From Notamacropus eugenii (Eukaryota > Chordata > Mammalia > Diprotodontia > Macropodidae): DNA of 64,000 nt. The position numbers and the translations under genes were made by a program. This document shows positions 1 through 10,136 of the stretch, one piece after another. Under the pieces are notes generated by a model that was not told the DNA's origin, did not search any database, and worked only from the letters and a program-made list of their open reading frames with translations. The stretch covers positions 71,546,704 through 71,610,703 of the forward strand of contig NC_092878.1 of NCBI RefSeq assembly GCF_028372415.1. The letters run 5' to 3'. How positions within the stretch are numbered: position 1 is the first letter of the stretch; every line of letters starts with the position of its first letter.

Positions 1-89
1 TTTCTCTTCTGGTCAAAAAATAGAAATGTACTGATAAGAAGAAAAAAGCAAACATACAAGATATAGAGATATTAAAATATTTTGACAGT

Positions 90-350
90 TATATTCTTGA
101 CCTTGGAGGACTAAACAAAGACCAACTTACAGGGGAGTTGATTTCAGATCTGAAGAAACACTTCCTAGCAATTGTTGTCCAAAAAGAGAAGGAGATGCTT
201 CAGGGCATAATAGAGTCCCTGTCATAGGAAGTCTTCAAACAGGGCATATATAACCATTTGTTAAAGAGGTTATATAGACGGAATACATGGTTTGGCTTGG
301 GGTTGGACCTAGATGATATTTCTCTTAATTCTTATTTGATTCTATAGGAC
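90..350 (+). mobile_element. CR1/L3-type LINE, 3' end fragment
   Basis: The stretch follows the 3' end of CR1/L3 LINEs: a 'ggaagtcttcaaacag' block, then 'ggttggacctagatgat', then an ending close to 'gattctatag', which resembles the short ATTCTATG repeats at CR1 3' ends. It is heavily diverged and 5'-truncated, and no reading frame survives. The family call rests on remembered consensus, so the edges are approximate. Confidence 0.5.
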
Positions 351-598
351 TATACTTTCCCAAGTCATCCCTCATAATAAGTTGAATTCTTTAGGGATAG
401 ATATTAGCTATAAGTAAAATTCTTCTTGTCAGTATAATTTCTGAAATAATTTGGAAGACTTAGCTTTTACCTAGGTTTTTCTCAAACAAAAACATTATAT
501 AACTCTAGGAACTTTGATACTCAATAAATATCATTTCTATTCAGGAAAGCATTTGTTTCCCTGCATAACTGAAAGGGACATAGAGTAAGAACAAATAG

Positions 599-601
<3 letters not shown>
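351..601. other. Unassigned AT-rich stretch
   Basis: I see no gene, RNA or recognisable repeat here. The DNA is AT-rich and leads into a CA microsatellite. Confidence 0.4.

Positions 602-668
<67 letters not shown>
602..668. repeat. (AC)n microsatellite
   Basis: About 33 AC units with a single interruption (gcac near 637). The valine/cysteine-repeat ORF on the minus strand is only a translation of this tract. Confidence 0.98.
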
Positions 669-671
<3 letters not shown>

Positions 672-1469
672 CGTAAAAATACAATTTCTCTGACTTCCAG
701 GAAACTACAAATATCATAGAGAGTAAAACATTGCTGTCTACGTAAAAATTTAGAATTGTCCAGGAAAACATCAAACTAGCAATATATTCATTTTAAAACA
801 GAATACTTATTCACTATCTTTATAATTATTTAAAATAGCTATATGATGCATATTTATAGATTATTGTAAAATTGCCTATAAAATGCAACTAGTAAACACA
901 CGATAAAACAAACTACAACAAAATGTTGATTAAGTTTAATCCAACTATCTGAAATCTTCAGACAAGTAGATTTATTCAAGGACTGAAGTTCAACAAAGCC
1001 CTGAAATTCATTGTTATTAGTCAGCTGACAAAGCATGAAGATCTATAAAATACTGGGATTGTTCAATTTTCCCACCAATGAGAAGAGAGGACACTGAGAT
1101 TGACCAACAAACTTGTAAACAGTTATAGAAGTCAAAGACTTCTATAATGCATGGAGAATTTAAGAAAACAGTAGGCCAACTGGGGAAACACAGAAGAAGT
1201 AGTAAAGGTCAAGCATTGAGATGAGTTCACATAATCATGGGAAAAGAGAAGAGACAACAACCAACAAGATAAAAGAGAAAAGGATTTGGGAGTGAAAAGC
1301 AGCTAGGAATAAGTAGGAAAGTGTGAAACTAAAGGAAATAAAAGGACAAGAATACATTCTACTATTAGACTTTAAACACACATACACATAGCTTCTAAGT
1401 ATCAAGGTAGATTCAGCACAATCTCCTTTCTAAATGTCCTGCATCCACTCTATGTGAGATTCTAGAAAA
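669..1469. other. Unassigned AT-rich stretch
   Basis: No gene or repeat family is recognised. The 60-codon minus-strand ORF at 854-1036 has no motif and looks like chance. Confidence 0.4.
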
Positions 1470-1955
1470 AAAAGCTCAACTTTGAGTCATGAGCTTCAAT
1501 CCTTTCTTTGACCTGATGGGACTCTGGAAAAGTCAATTAAACTCTTAAAACTTTAGTTCACTTTATAAAATGAGAATAATATCAGTACCTATATCAGAGT
1601 TGTGGCCAAAACCAAATGAGATAACATGTTAAGTGTTAAGTGTTTAAGCAAAGCTTAAAGCTCTCTATAAATTTTTGTTGCTGTGTAGTTTCAGTCATGT
1701 CTGACTCTTTGTGACCCCATTTAGGGTTTTCTTGGCAAAGATATTGACGTGATTTTCCCTTTCCTTTTCCAGCTCATTTTTTATAGATAAGAAAACTGAG
1801 GCACACAGGGTTACTTGCTCAGGGTCAAACAGCTAGAAAGTATCTGAGGATGAATTTGAACACATGAAGATCAGTCTTCCTGAACCTGGTGTTCTATCCA
1901 CTGTACATCTAGTCTCACTGTATAAATGATAGCTATTAGCATTAATAATGATGAA
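1470..1955 (-). mobile_element. MIR-type SINE, split by a WSINE1
   Basis: On the minus strand this reads as a MIR/CORE-SINE: the complement of 'tctggaaaagtcaattaaac' and 'aaaatgagaataatatcag', then 'tgagataacatg'. The part up to about 1664 continues after the WSINE1 with 'gatagctattagcattaata' near 1928. The MIR is therefore the older element. Its body is strongly diverged. Confidence 0.65.
1672..1915 (+). mobile_element. WSINE1-type marsupial CORE-SINE
   Basis: Near full-length copy with the diagnostic head 'ttcagtcatgtctgactc', the middle 'gggttttcttggcaaagata', the core 'gaaaactgaggcacacaggg', and an end of the 'tctatccactgtacatctag' type. It interrupts a minus-strand MIR. The short direct repeat 'tataaat' on both sides fits a target-site duplication. 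The element is non-coding and depends on LINE enzymes. Confidence 0.8.
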
Positions 1956-2124
1956 AAAAGCTAACGGGTTTTAACCTTTGCAATGTGCTTCTCATGCATT
2001 ATCTCATTTCACTCTTACAACAAAACTTGATTTCACATCTTTGTTGTGAGAATAAAACAAGAAAATTTATGAAAACCACTTTGTGAAACTTTAAGTTCTA
2101 TGTAAACATCACTTATTATTAGAC
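1956..2124. mobile_element. Short MIR fragments, two orientations
   Basis: A piece resembling the MIR 5' half on the plus strand ('gcaatgtgcttctcatgc', then 'atctcatttcac') lies beside a piece resembling the minus-strand end ('actttgtgaaactttaag', then 'atcacttattatta'). Both are short and old, so the assignment is tentative. Confidence 0.4.
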
Positions 2125-2310
2125 AAAAGAATAATGACTGGCATTCATGTATAGCACTTTAAGGCTTAATCCTCATGACAACCCTGTGAGATAGGTGTTG
2201 TTATTATTCATATAAAGAAATTGGGACAAAGTGAAGCCAAGTGATTTATTCAGGGTCACACAGCTAGAGAGTCAAGGATTGAGTTCACATCTTCCTGATT
2301 GTAAGTCCTC
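2125..2310 (+). mobile_element. MIR/MAR1-type SINE
   Basis: Shows the MIR order: 'tatagcactttaaggc', 'aatcctcatgacaaccctg', 'gataggtgttgttattatt', 'gggtcacacagctag' and 'cacatcttcctgatt'. It is an old copy without a clear tail. Confidence 0.75.
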
Positions 2311-3305
2311 ACTGCTATAATGACAATCTTCAAAAACTTTAACATAATGATAATGACACATTTATATACCATTTTAATATCTAAAAAAGTACTTTTTATT
2401 TAATGTCTTCCAGGAAATTCAAAATGAATTAAAACAAACAAGGCTGATTGGAGGGCTTCAGTTATTCAGAAAGTTCATTTACATAGAATATTCCATTTCT
2501 CAATTATTTTTTTAAAAACTGATACATTTACTGTACATTTATTCTATAATAAATCTATTCCTCAGGCTCTTTAAAACATGACAATATTATCTGGGTCAAA
2601 AAACCCAGAATTTAGGGGGACATTTGGATAGCTTGTATTACGGCATTGTTTGCACGGAAGATAGCCGGGAAAATAATTGTAGCTTATGTAGCAATACTTG
2701 TTGCACAGGGTGAAAAGGTAGAGATATTCTACAAAGAATCAATAAGATCATGCAAATTAAATCCCCATATACTAAAATACTTGGTAACCTCAACACAATG
2801 ATTGGAATGAGTGAGAAAGATATTGGGAAATCTACCTGATGAATAAAGAATTAGAAAGAACAAAGACTTGTAGACTAAACAGAAGCCTCACACCTATACA
2901 TGAAGAAAACTTTCTTCAATAAAAGAATCAGTAGATGCCAGACATGCAAGCACCAAATTACAGCACAAAGAATGCAAACAATTATCAGACAAGAAACAAG
3001 TTCCTTGTGATGTAAGAGTCATTTTTGAATCAGCTCTTTTTATATAGTCGCACAACTGATCTGTCAGGGCAAGGATTAAAAATAATAATGATACAAAGTC
3101 AGAAGAAAGAAAAAAGAGAGAAAAGGATGTGGCATGAAATTGAAACAAATCATTGTTAAACCAGTCAAGCAACTTATTGCTAATAAAAAAGGCAATGTAA
3201 GGAACAAAGGACATAGACAAAGACTATAATAATCACATACAAAAGTTTAGTAATCAATTACCTAGTGAATCACTTGTCATAATAAATGAATGGTAAAGGA
3301 AAATG
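2311..3305. other. Unassigned AT-rich stretch
   Basis: No gene recognised. The 108-codon minus-strand ORF at 2894-3220 is rich in Leu, Ser and Phe from an AG-rich plus strand, shows no domain and is probably chance. A few A-runs are the only simple sequence. Confidence 0.4.
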
Positions 3306-3430
3306 AATTTACAAGGGATTTGTTATACCCCTACCACTGTACTAAGCATCGAGGATACCAATTTTTAAAAAGTCAATAGTTCATGCTCTTAAGGAGTTTT
3401 GACTCTAGTAGGGAAAGATAACATGGGAAT
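3306..3430 (-). mobile_element. L2 LINE 3' fragment
   Basis: The plus strand reads as antisense L2: 'ccactgtactaagcatcgag', then 'catgctcttaaggag', then 'agtagggaaagataacatg'. These match the reverse of the L2 3' block that ends in 'gtgcctggcacatagtagg'. Confidence 0.5.
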
Positions 3431-3654
3431 GGTGACTGCATTGGGATGACATTTTTAGAAAAGCAACAGGAGTAGTTAATGGAGTCAAATGGCAATTATA
3501 GATACCTCCTTATCAGGTGTAACAACCATTTCTACCAAGGTATCCTTAGTGGTGATTAGATTACTAATGTCAGAGCTAGAGATAGAAAGTGGTTGAGGGT
3601 GGTATGTCCATCCAGTTAGTTGGAAATAATGATAAAGATGAAGAAAATAATAAT

Positions 3655-3915
3655 GAAAGTAAGAATCAAAAAGCATTTGCATAGTGCTTTGAGGTATGCA
3701 AAGAACTTTACAGATAGAATCTCATTTGATTTTCATATATGTTATATAGGTGCTGTTACTAACCTGATTTTACAGATGAGGAAACTGTGGTAGAAAGAGG
3801 TTATGTGACTGGCCCAGGGACACACAGTTAATAAATTTCTAAAACCAGATTTGAACTAAAGTCTTCTTGACTAAAAAAAGTCCAATATTCTATTCATTGT
3901 CCCATCTAAATGCCT
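3655..3915 (+). mobile_element. MIR/MAR1-type SINE
   Basis: Nearly full-length: 'atagtgctttgaggtatgca', 'tctcatttgattttcatata', 'cctgattttacagatgagga', 'ggcccagggacacacagtta', then a degraded 'tattctattcattg' end. Diverged from consensus throughout. Confidence 0.75.
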
Positions 3916-4452
3916 AAGCAGTCTTTTGAGTATGGCTTGGGCTAGATATGAATCAGATAACTAATGAAAAGTGTAAAAAATTGGAGCTCCAGGTTAAAGA
4001 TGAAAGGTGTTAGGGAGCAATAGACCAAAAGAGCCTAAAAGTACATTAATTTGCATATTGACCAGTTTGGTGAGCAGAGAGAGATGGAGGGCACACCAAA
4101 TATAATTTGGAATGTGAACTTTTTGAAAAAAAAAAAAGATTCAGAGGGAAGCTGATGGAAAATTGTGAGAAATATAACTTCACAAAGCAGGGTCAAAGCG
4201 ATTTGTAAAGAAATAATTTAGCAAGGCACTCCACTAGGCAAAGCTATTCTGAAGGTATATTTGGAAGAAAATGAAAGGTCAAGAAACAGAAAAAATGGAA
4301 AAGATTTGCAAAACTCTTTATAATAAACTTTTTAATCATCAAGTATTATCTGTCACAATTGAGCTATAAATTCAGAAGCCCAAATATGATTCTAGAGGTA
4401 GAAGAAATGATATTAAAAAAAACTTCATGTCCATTAATTCTGGGACATCATC
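3916..4452. other. Unassigned stretch
   Basis: No gene or repeat family recognised. An A12 run lies near 4126-4137. The right edge is the target-site duplication of HAL1 copy A. Confidence 0.4.
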
Positions 4453-4467
4453 AAAGAGGGTAATTTT
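4453..4467. repeat. Target-site duplication of HAL1 A, left copy
   Basis: 'aaagagggtaatttt' here matches 'aaagaggacattttt' at 9811-9825, 12 of 15 bases. The pair brackets HAL1 A exactly at its 3' and 5' ends, as LINE insertion predicts. Confidence 0.75.
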
Positions 4468-5224
4468 CATATAGATTTATCTATTTTCTGTTTTCAACAT
4501 TCAGTTGCACAAAATTTTGAATTTTAAATTTTCTTCTTATCTCTCCCCACACCGCAAGAGAGCATGTATGCCGATTGTTCTTTCCTCCAATAGACCCTTC
4601 CTTCTATCACTGCCCCCATCCCTTTCCCTTTTACTTTCCTGTAGGATAAGATAGATTTCTATACCCCATTGTTTATTTATGTTATTTCCTAGTTGCATGC
4701 AAAAACAACCTCTAAATCATTTCTAAAGGTTTGAGTTTCACATTCTCTCCCTTCCCTCCTCCCCACCCACCCTCATTGAGAAGGCAAGAAATTGCATAAA
4801 GGTTATACAAATGTGGTCATGCAAAACACCTCCATAACAATGATGTTGTAAAAGGCTAACTATATTTCCCTCCCTCCTATCCTGCCTTCCATGTATTCAA
4901 TTCTCTCTTTTAACCTGTCCCTCTACCAAAGCATTTGCTTCTGATTACCCTTTCCCCCAATCTGCTATCCCTTCTATTATCCTCCCTGTCTTATCCCCTC
5001 CCACCCTGCTTTCCTGTAGAGTAAGATGAACTTCCATATCCAATTGAGTGTGTATGTTATTTCCACCTGAAGAAAAATCTGATGAAATGAAGGCTCACTT
5101 ATTCCCTCTCATCTTCTGCTTCTTGCCCTCCATTGTAAAAGTGTTTTCTTGCCTCTTAAGTGAGATGATTACTACATTCTACCTCTCTTTTTGGGATGTA
5201 ATCCCTTCATCTGCATCCAACTCT

Positions 5225-5505
5225 TTGTCTTTTTTTGTCTGTCTGTCTCTCCATATGCATATACATATATACACATACATATATGTGCATATACATAAAT
5301 GCATATATCCATACATATATATGTATGGATATATGCATTTATGTACACGTATATGTATATGTGCATATGTATGTGTTTATGTGTATATATATGTGTGTGT
5401 GTATGTATATATATTATATAAAAAATATATTATATATAATATATTATATAAATATGTGTGTGTATATGTGTATATATATGTATACATATATATACATATA
5501 TTTCC
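5225..5505. repeat. Compound TATG/CATA/TA microsatellite inside HAL1 A
   Basis: Alternating ATAC, ATAT, GTGT and TATA blocks about 280 bp long. The tract sits about 135 bases beyond the ORF1 end, the same place where HAL1 B and C carry CA repeats, so it probably grew from a short repeat already in the family's 3' UTR. The 172- and 101-codon ORFs across it are artefacts. Confidence 0.9.
5292..5345. repeat. Perfect 54-bp palindrome, no spacer
   Basis: Bases 5292-5318 are the exact reverse complement of 5319-5345, with the centre between 5318 and 5319. It contains the non-AT steps 'aaatgcat' and 'atccatac', so it is more than a plain TA run. It lies inside the compound microsatellite of HAL1 A and could extrude as a cruciform. 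Confidence 0.9.
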
Positions 5506-6046
5506 CTCCAACTATTCTAATATTGAGAAAGGTTTCATGAGCTACAAATATCATCTTTTCATGTAGGAATATAGACAGATCAACTATAATAACTTCCTTA
5601 TTGTTTCTCTTTCCTGTTTACCTTTGCATGCATCTCTTGATTCTTGTATTTTACAGTCATATTTTCTGATCAGCTCTTGTCTTTTCAACAAGAATGCTTG
5701 GAAGTCCTCTTTTATTGAAGTTCCATTTTTCCCCTGAAGTATTATAATCAGTTTTGCTGGGTAGGTGATTCTTGATTTTAATCCTGTCTCTGGAATATTA
5801 TGTTTTAAGTGATCTGATCACTTAGTGGAGAAGCCGCTAAGTCCTGTGTTATCCTGATTGTGTTTCCACAATACTTGAATTACTTCTTTCTGGCTGGTTG
5901 GAATATTTTCTCCTTGACCTTGGAACTCTGTATTTTGACTACAATATTCCTAGGAGTTTTACTTTTGAATTCTCTCTCAGGAAGTCATTAGTGGATTCTT
6001 TCCATTTCTAATTTTCTCTCTGGTTCTAGAATATCAGAGCAGTTTT

Positions 6047-6062
6047 CCTGAATAGTTTTTTC
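6047..6062. repeat. Target-site duplication of HAL1 B, left copy
   Basis: 'cctgaatagttttttc' here pairs with 'cctgaataatttctt' at 8646-8660. Both copies come from the ORF1 of HAL1 A, and removing B plus one copy restores colinearity of A with HAL1 C. Confidence 0.8.
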
Positions 6063-6837
6063 TTTTTTACATTGTTTATTTATTTATTTTTAGTTTTCAA
6101 CATGCATTTCCACAAAAATTTGAGTTCCAAATTTTCTCTCCATCCCCCCACCAAAAGACAGCAGGGATTCTGATTACCCTTTCTTCAGTATGCCCACCCT
6201 TCTATCACACCCCTCCCTTCATTTATCCCCATCTTCTCTCTTATCTGGCAGGACAAGATAGATTTCTATACCCCATTACTTGTATATCTTATTTCCCAAT
6301 TGTACATAAAAACAATTCTCAATATTTGTTCTTAATACTTTGAATTCCAACTTCCATTGGAATAATAGTCATGTTATATAAGACTAACTATATTTCCCTC
6401 CATTCTATCCTGCCCCCATTTATTCTATTCTCTCTTTTGACCTTGTACCTCCTCAAAAGTGTTTATTCCTAATTGCTCCCTTCTCCCATTTACCCTCCCT
6501 TTCATCATTCCTCTAACCTCACTTTTCTCCTTCTCTCCTAATTTTCTATAGTGTAAGTTAGATTTACATACCAAATTGAGTGAGCATGTTATACCCTCCT
6601 TAAGCCAAATGTGAAAAGAGTAAGCTTCACTTTTCCCTCTCATCTCCTCCCTTCTCTCCTCCATTGAAAAAAATGTTTTCTTGCCTCTTTTATGAGTGAT
6701 AATTTGCCCCATTCCATTTCTCCCTTTCTCCTCCCAATATATTGCTCTCACCCCTTAATTACATTTTTTTCGATATCGTTCCTTCCTATTCAACTCACTC
6801 TGTGCTCTCTGTATTATATAGATATGTATGGAGAGAG

Positions 6838-6838
<1 letters not shown>

Positions 6839-6868
<30 letters not shown>
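6839..6868. repeat. (TG)n microsatellite in HAL1 B 3' UTR
   Basis: About 15 TG units, CA on the element's sense strand, at the position where HAL1 A and C also hold simple repeats. Confidence 0.95.
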
Positions 6869-6872
<4 letters not shown>

Positions 6873-6994
6873 CCCTCCAACAACGCAAATACTGAGAAAA
6901 GTCTCAAGAATTACAAATATTATCTTTCCATATAGTAATGTAAGCAGTTCAACTTTACAAAGTCCTTTATGATTTCTCTTTCCTGTGTACCTTT

Positions 6995-8010
6995 TCACAC
7001 TTCTCTTGATTCTTGTGTTTGAAAGTCAAATTTTCTGTTCATTTCTGGTCTTTTCATAAAGAATGCTTGAAAGTCCTCTATGTCATTGAATGAACATTTT
7101 TTCCCCTGAAGCATTATACTCGGTTTTGCTGGGTAGGTCATTCTTGGTTCTAATCCTAGTTCATTTGACTTCTGGAATATCGTATTCCAAGTCCTTCTAT
7201 CCCTTAATGTAGAAGTTGCCAGATTGTTATCCCAATTGTATTTCCGCAATACTCAAACTGTTTCTTTCTATCTGCTTGCAATATTTTCTCTTTGACCTGG
7301 GAACTCTGGAATTTGGATACAACATTCCTAAGAGTTTCTCTTTTTAGATCTCTTTCAGGAGGATTCTTTCAATATTTATTTTGTCCTCAGGATCTAGAAC
7401 ATCAGGGCAGTTTTCCTTGATTTTCTTGGAAGATGATGTCTGGGCTCTTTTCTTGATCATGGCTTTCAGGTAGTCCCACAATTTTTAACTTGTCTCTCCT
7501 GGATCTATTTTCCAGGTCAGTTGTTTTTCCAAAGAGATATTTCACATTATCATCTATTTTTTCATTCTTTTAGTTTTGTTTTGCAGTTTCTTGGTTTTTC
7601 ATAAAGTCATTAGTTTCCATTTGCTCCATTTTTATTTTTAAAGAACTATTTTCTTCAGTGAGCTTTTAAACCTCTTTTTTCCATTTGACTAATTCTGCTT
7701 TTTAAAGTATTCTTCTCATTGGCTTTTTGGATCTCTTTTGACAATTAAATTAGCCTATTTTTAAAGGTGTTATTTTCTTCAGTATTTTTTGGGGTCTCAT
7801 TTAGCAAGTTGTTGTTTTGCTTTTCATGATTTTCTTGCATTTTTCCTCCACCTCTCTTTCTTGATTTCCAAAATTCTTTTTGAGCTTTTCCATGGCCTGA
7901 GACCATTGCATATTTATTTTGGAGGTTTTGGATGCAGAAACCTTGACTTTCTCTGATGGTATGCATTGTTCTTCCTCATCTGTAAGGATGGCAGAAAATA
8001 CCTGTTCACC
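6995..8010 (-). pseudogene. HAL1 B ORF1 remnant
   Basis: The C-terminal domain is open at 7249-6995 and reads 'STLRDRRTWNTIFQKSNELG', then 'YPAKPSIML' and 'FFMKRPEMNRKFDFQTQES'. This matches the end of ORF1 in HAL1 C, and the usual stop is replaced so that the frame runs four codons further. Upstream, 7966-7745 carries part of the coiled coil ('KAQKEFWKS', 'NNLLNETPKNTEENN'). The frames are offset from one another, so the gene is broken by several small indels and stops. Confidence 0.75.
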
Positions 8011-8039
8011 AAGAAAATAACCTTCTACAATCTAATTTT

Positions 8040-8645
8040 TTTTTTCCTTTTTGGGGGCATTTCCCAGTCATTTACTTGGCTTTTGAGTCTTTTGTCAAGA
8101 GGTAGATGTAATCTGGGGACCTGCAGGTTCTCAGTTCCTCCAAGGTGACCGAATCAAGGGAGAAGAGTTTACTCCTCTCCTGGACTTCACACTGGTCTGG
8201 CAGCAACCAAAAACTTTTCTGCCCAGAATCTACAATTAGAATTCCCTCACCACAACTGCCCCCAGCTCCAACACACCAGAGCTCCTCTTCACCCCAGGGC
8301 AGAGCTCAGGGCTGAGATTCAGATGAGTGACTCAATTCCCCCAGCAACTTTAGGCAAAGATCTCTTAGGGCTGCCACTCAGGGCTGAGATTCAGATCAGC
8401 TGCTCAATTCCCCCAGGGGCTCTAGGTAGAGGGCTTCAAAAGTGGAAGCTGCAGTGCCTGCTGGGAGCAGTCCAGACCACACTCCCCTCTCCTGGGTGAA
8501 GGAGCCCTCCCACTGACCTTTGAAGCTGTCTGTGGCATTTGTAGATTGAGCAATCTGGGAACTAGTGGTGCCAGTGGCCTGTTTGAGGTCCTGTCCCTGC
8601 CACACTGTACAGTCCCATGCTGGACTGCTCTCCACACTGGACCGC
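8040..8645 (-). promoter_or_regulatory. HAL1 B 5' UTR, likely internal promoter region
   Basis: A GC-richer block of about 600 bp lies between the 5' end (minus strand 'ggcggtccagtgtggagagc') and ORF1. L1-type elements drive transcription from this region; that role is inferred by family, not seen. It contains an imperfect internal duplication: 'cagggctgagattcagat' occurs near 8309 and again near 8379. The 71-79 codon ORFs here look like by-products. Confidence 0.5.
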
Positions 8646-8660
8646 CCTGAATAATTTCTT
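8646..8660. repeat. Target-site duplication of HAL1 B, right copy
   Basis: 'cctgaataatttctt' is the partner of 6047-6062. Confidence 0.8.
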
Positions 8661-9199
8661 AAAAGGTGATGTCTAGGTTCTTTTTTTGACTGTGGTTTTC
8701 AGGATTTCCAATAATTTTTAAATTATTTCTCCTGGATCCGTTTTCCAGGTCAGTTGTTTTTTTCCAGTGAGATACTTCACATTGTCTTTTACTTCTTCAT
8801 TCTTTTCATTTTGTTTTGTAATTTCTTGATTTCTCATAAAGTCATTTGCTTTCATTTGCTCCGTTCTATTTTTTAAATAATTATTTTCTTCAGTGAACTT
8901 TTGGGTCTCTTTTCTCATTTGGCTCATTCTGCTTTTCAAGGCAGTCTCCTTCTCATTGGCTTTTTGGACCCCTTTTGCCATTTGGGTGTCTAATTTTAAA
9001 AGTGTTATTTTCTTCAGCATTTTTAGGGGATTTATCTTTAGCAAGCTATTGACACATTTTTCATGATTTTCTTGAATCACTCTCATTTCTCTTCCCAATT
9101 TTTCCTCCTCTTCTGTGATTTGATTTTCAAAGTCCTTTTTGAGCTCTTCTATGGCCTGAGACCAATTCATATTTTTCTTAGAGGCTGTGGATTCTGGAG

Positions 9200-9810
9200 C
9201 TTTGGTTTTACTGTCTTATTCTGGCTGTATGTGTTGATCTTCCTCATGACCAATGATATAAGACTATCTCCACAGAGATAGTAAGAATATATAATCTGTT
9301 TCTTTTCCCCCTGTTTGTTCATTTTTCCCATTCAATCACCTGACTTTTGAGCTTTGGTAAGTGGAGGTCTCCAGAAGCAGCCTCTGCTTCAGCAGTGCCT
9401 GCAGCTGCTCTGGTCAGGGCTGGACCTGGTGCTGGAACCATGCTCCCCTCTCAGCCAGGTGAGAGACCCCTCTCACTGACTTTTGAAGTTGTCTTTATTA
9501 TTTGTTAGATGAGAAATCAGGGATCCACAGAAACCACCAGCAATTCAGTCCCCTAAGGCCTGCTCCTGCTCAGTCAGCATGTAGGTGGAGTCTAACTAAG
9601 CTCTGCTCCCAGCCTGGTGTGATAGACCCTTCCTGTCCACCTTCCAGATTATCTTGGGCTAAAAAATTTGTCTCAATCTGTCATTTTGTGCTTTCTACTG
9701 CTCTAGAATTTGTTTAGAGTCATTTTTTACACATAATTGAGATGTTTGTGGGTACAGCTGTTGCAGGTCTCTGCTTCTACTCTGCCATCTTGTTCTGTCC
9801 TACCTCCCCA
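9200..9810 (-). promoter_or_regulatory. HAL1 A 5' UTR, likely internal promoter region
   Basis: The sequence upstream of ORF1 in copy A is moderately GC-rich and begins on the minus strand with 'gacagaacaagatggcagag', the L1-type start with its 'aagatggc' (YY1-like) element. Promoter activity is inferred from the family only. Confidence 0.5.
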
Positions 9811-9825
9811 AAAGAGGACATTTTT
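9811..9825. repeat. Target-site duplication of HAL1 A, right copy
   Basis: 'aaagaggacattttt', partner of 4453-4467. Confidence 0.75.
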
Positions 9826-10077
9826 AAGGAAGATGTAGGATTTCACAAGAGATATTTCACAATGGAGGACATCTTTACAATCACAATATTTACTAAATGA
9901 TGAAGGTAACACAAAATTCCATTGCAATCATTGCTTAATGAATATAAAAATATTTAATTCAGTAAAGTAAAACGTAACCCTAAATTTATCTTAATATTAA
10001 GCTATTTGCTACCCATATATCAAATTATTAAAGATTCCTTGAAACATATAACAACAGAAATAATATTGTATTATATC

Positions 10078-10078
<1 letters not shown>
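9826..10078. other. Unassigned AT-rich stretch
   Basis: Nothing recognised. Confidence 0.4.

Positions 10079-10136
<58 letters not shown>
10079..10136. repeat. (TC)n microsatellite
   Basis: About 27 uninterrupted TC units ending in 'cccctctctttc'. Confidence 0.98.

Larger units (their letters stand above)
6063..8645 (-). mobile_element. HAL1 copy B, full length, nested in HAL1 A
   Basis: About 2.58 kb on the minus strand. The A-rich 3' tail appears on the plus strand as 'tttatttatttattttta' near 6076. It is followed by a 1-kb pyrimidine-rich 3' UTR, the ORF1 remnant (about 8010-6995) and a GC-rich 5' UTR to 8645. A complete ORF1-only structure plus a 15-bp target-site duplication shows a full-length insertion into copy A in the same orientation. 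B must be younger than A. Confidence 0.85.
5640..9185 (-). pseudogene. HAL1 A ORF1 remnant, split by HAL1 B
   Basis: L1-type ORF1 protein (RNA-binding, trimeric coiled-coil plus RRM and C-terminal domain in the family). The N-terminal half is readable at 9170-8718 as 'MNWSQAIEELKKDFENQ', a Glu/Lys-rich heptad-like coiled coil ending 'DNVKYLTGKKQL'. The C-terminal half lies at 6046-5640 in broken frames; it keeps the equivalents of 'YPAK', read from 'gctgggtaggtg' on the plus strand. Copy B enters just downstream of the coiled coil, near the RRM start. The ORF also has several small frame breaks and is not functional. Confidence 0.75.
4468..9810 (-). mobile_element. HAL1 (half-L1) copy A, full length, interrupted by copy B
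   Basis: A complete minus-strand HAL1 of about 2.7 kb, split into 4468-6046 (3' UTR and C-terminal half of ORF1) and 8661-9810 (5' UTR and N-terminal half of ORF1) by copy B. Its 5' end at about 9806 reads 'gacagaacaagatggcagag' on the minus strand, the usual L1-type start. Its 3' end near 4500 matches copy C ('aaaattttg' before 'caattctaa'-like sequence). It has no ORF2, which distinguishes HAL1 from L1. Coding capacity is lost. HAL1 as an L1-derived, ORF1-only family is established; membership here is inferred from structure. Confidence 0.85.

Noticed and set aside
602-668. Val/Cys-repeat peptide, with similar peptides at 24055-24264, 29738-30097, 31671-31993 and 58098-58286
   Set aside because: All are direct translations of microsatellites.
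1672-1915. Possible tRNA gene at SINE heads
   Set aside because: CORE-SINEs carry tRNA-like promoter boxes, but no cloverleaf with acceptor pairing and anticodon arm can be drawn here or at other copies.
5048-5566. 172-codon ORF, one of the longest in the window
   Set aside because: It runs across the HAL1 A 3' UTR and its microsatellite. Its Tyr/Ile/Val/Cys repeats are translations of TATG/CATA units.
8396-8637. 71-79 codon ORFs in two minus-strand frames
   Set aside because: Both lie in the HAL1 B 5' UTR, and two overlapping frames being open points to composition rather than coding.
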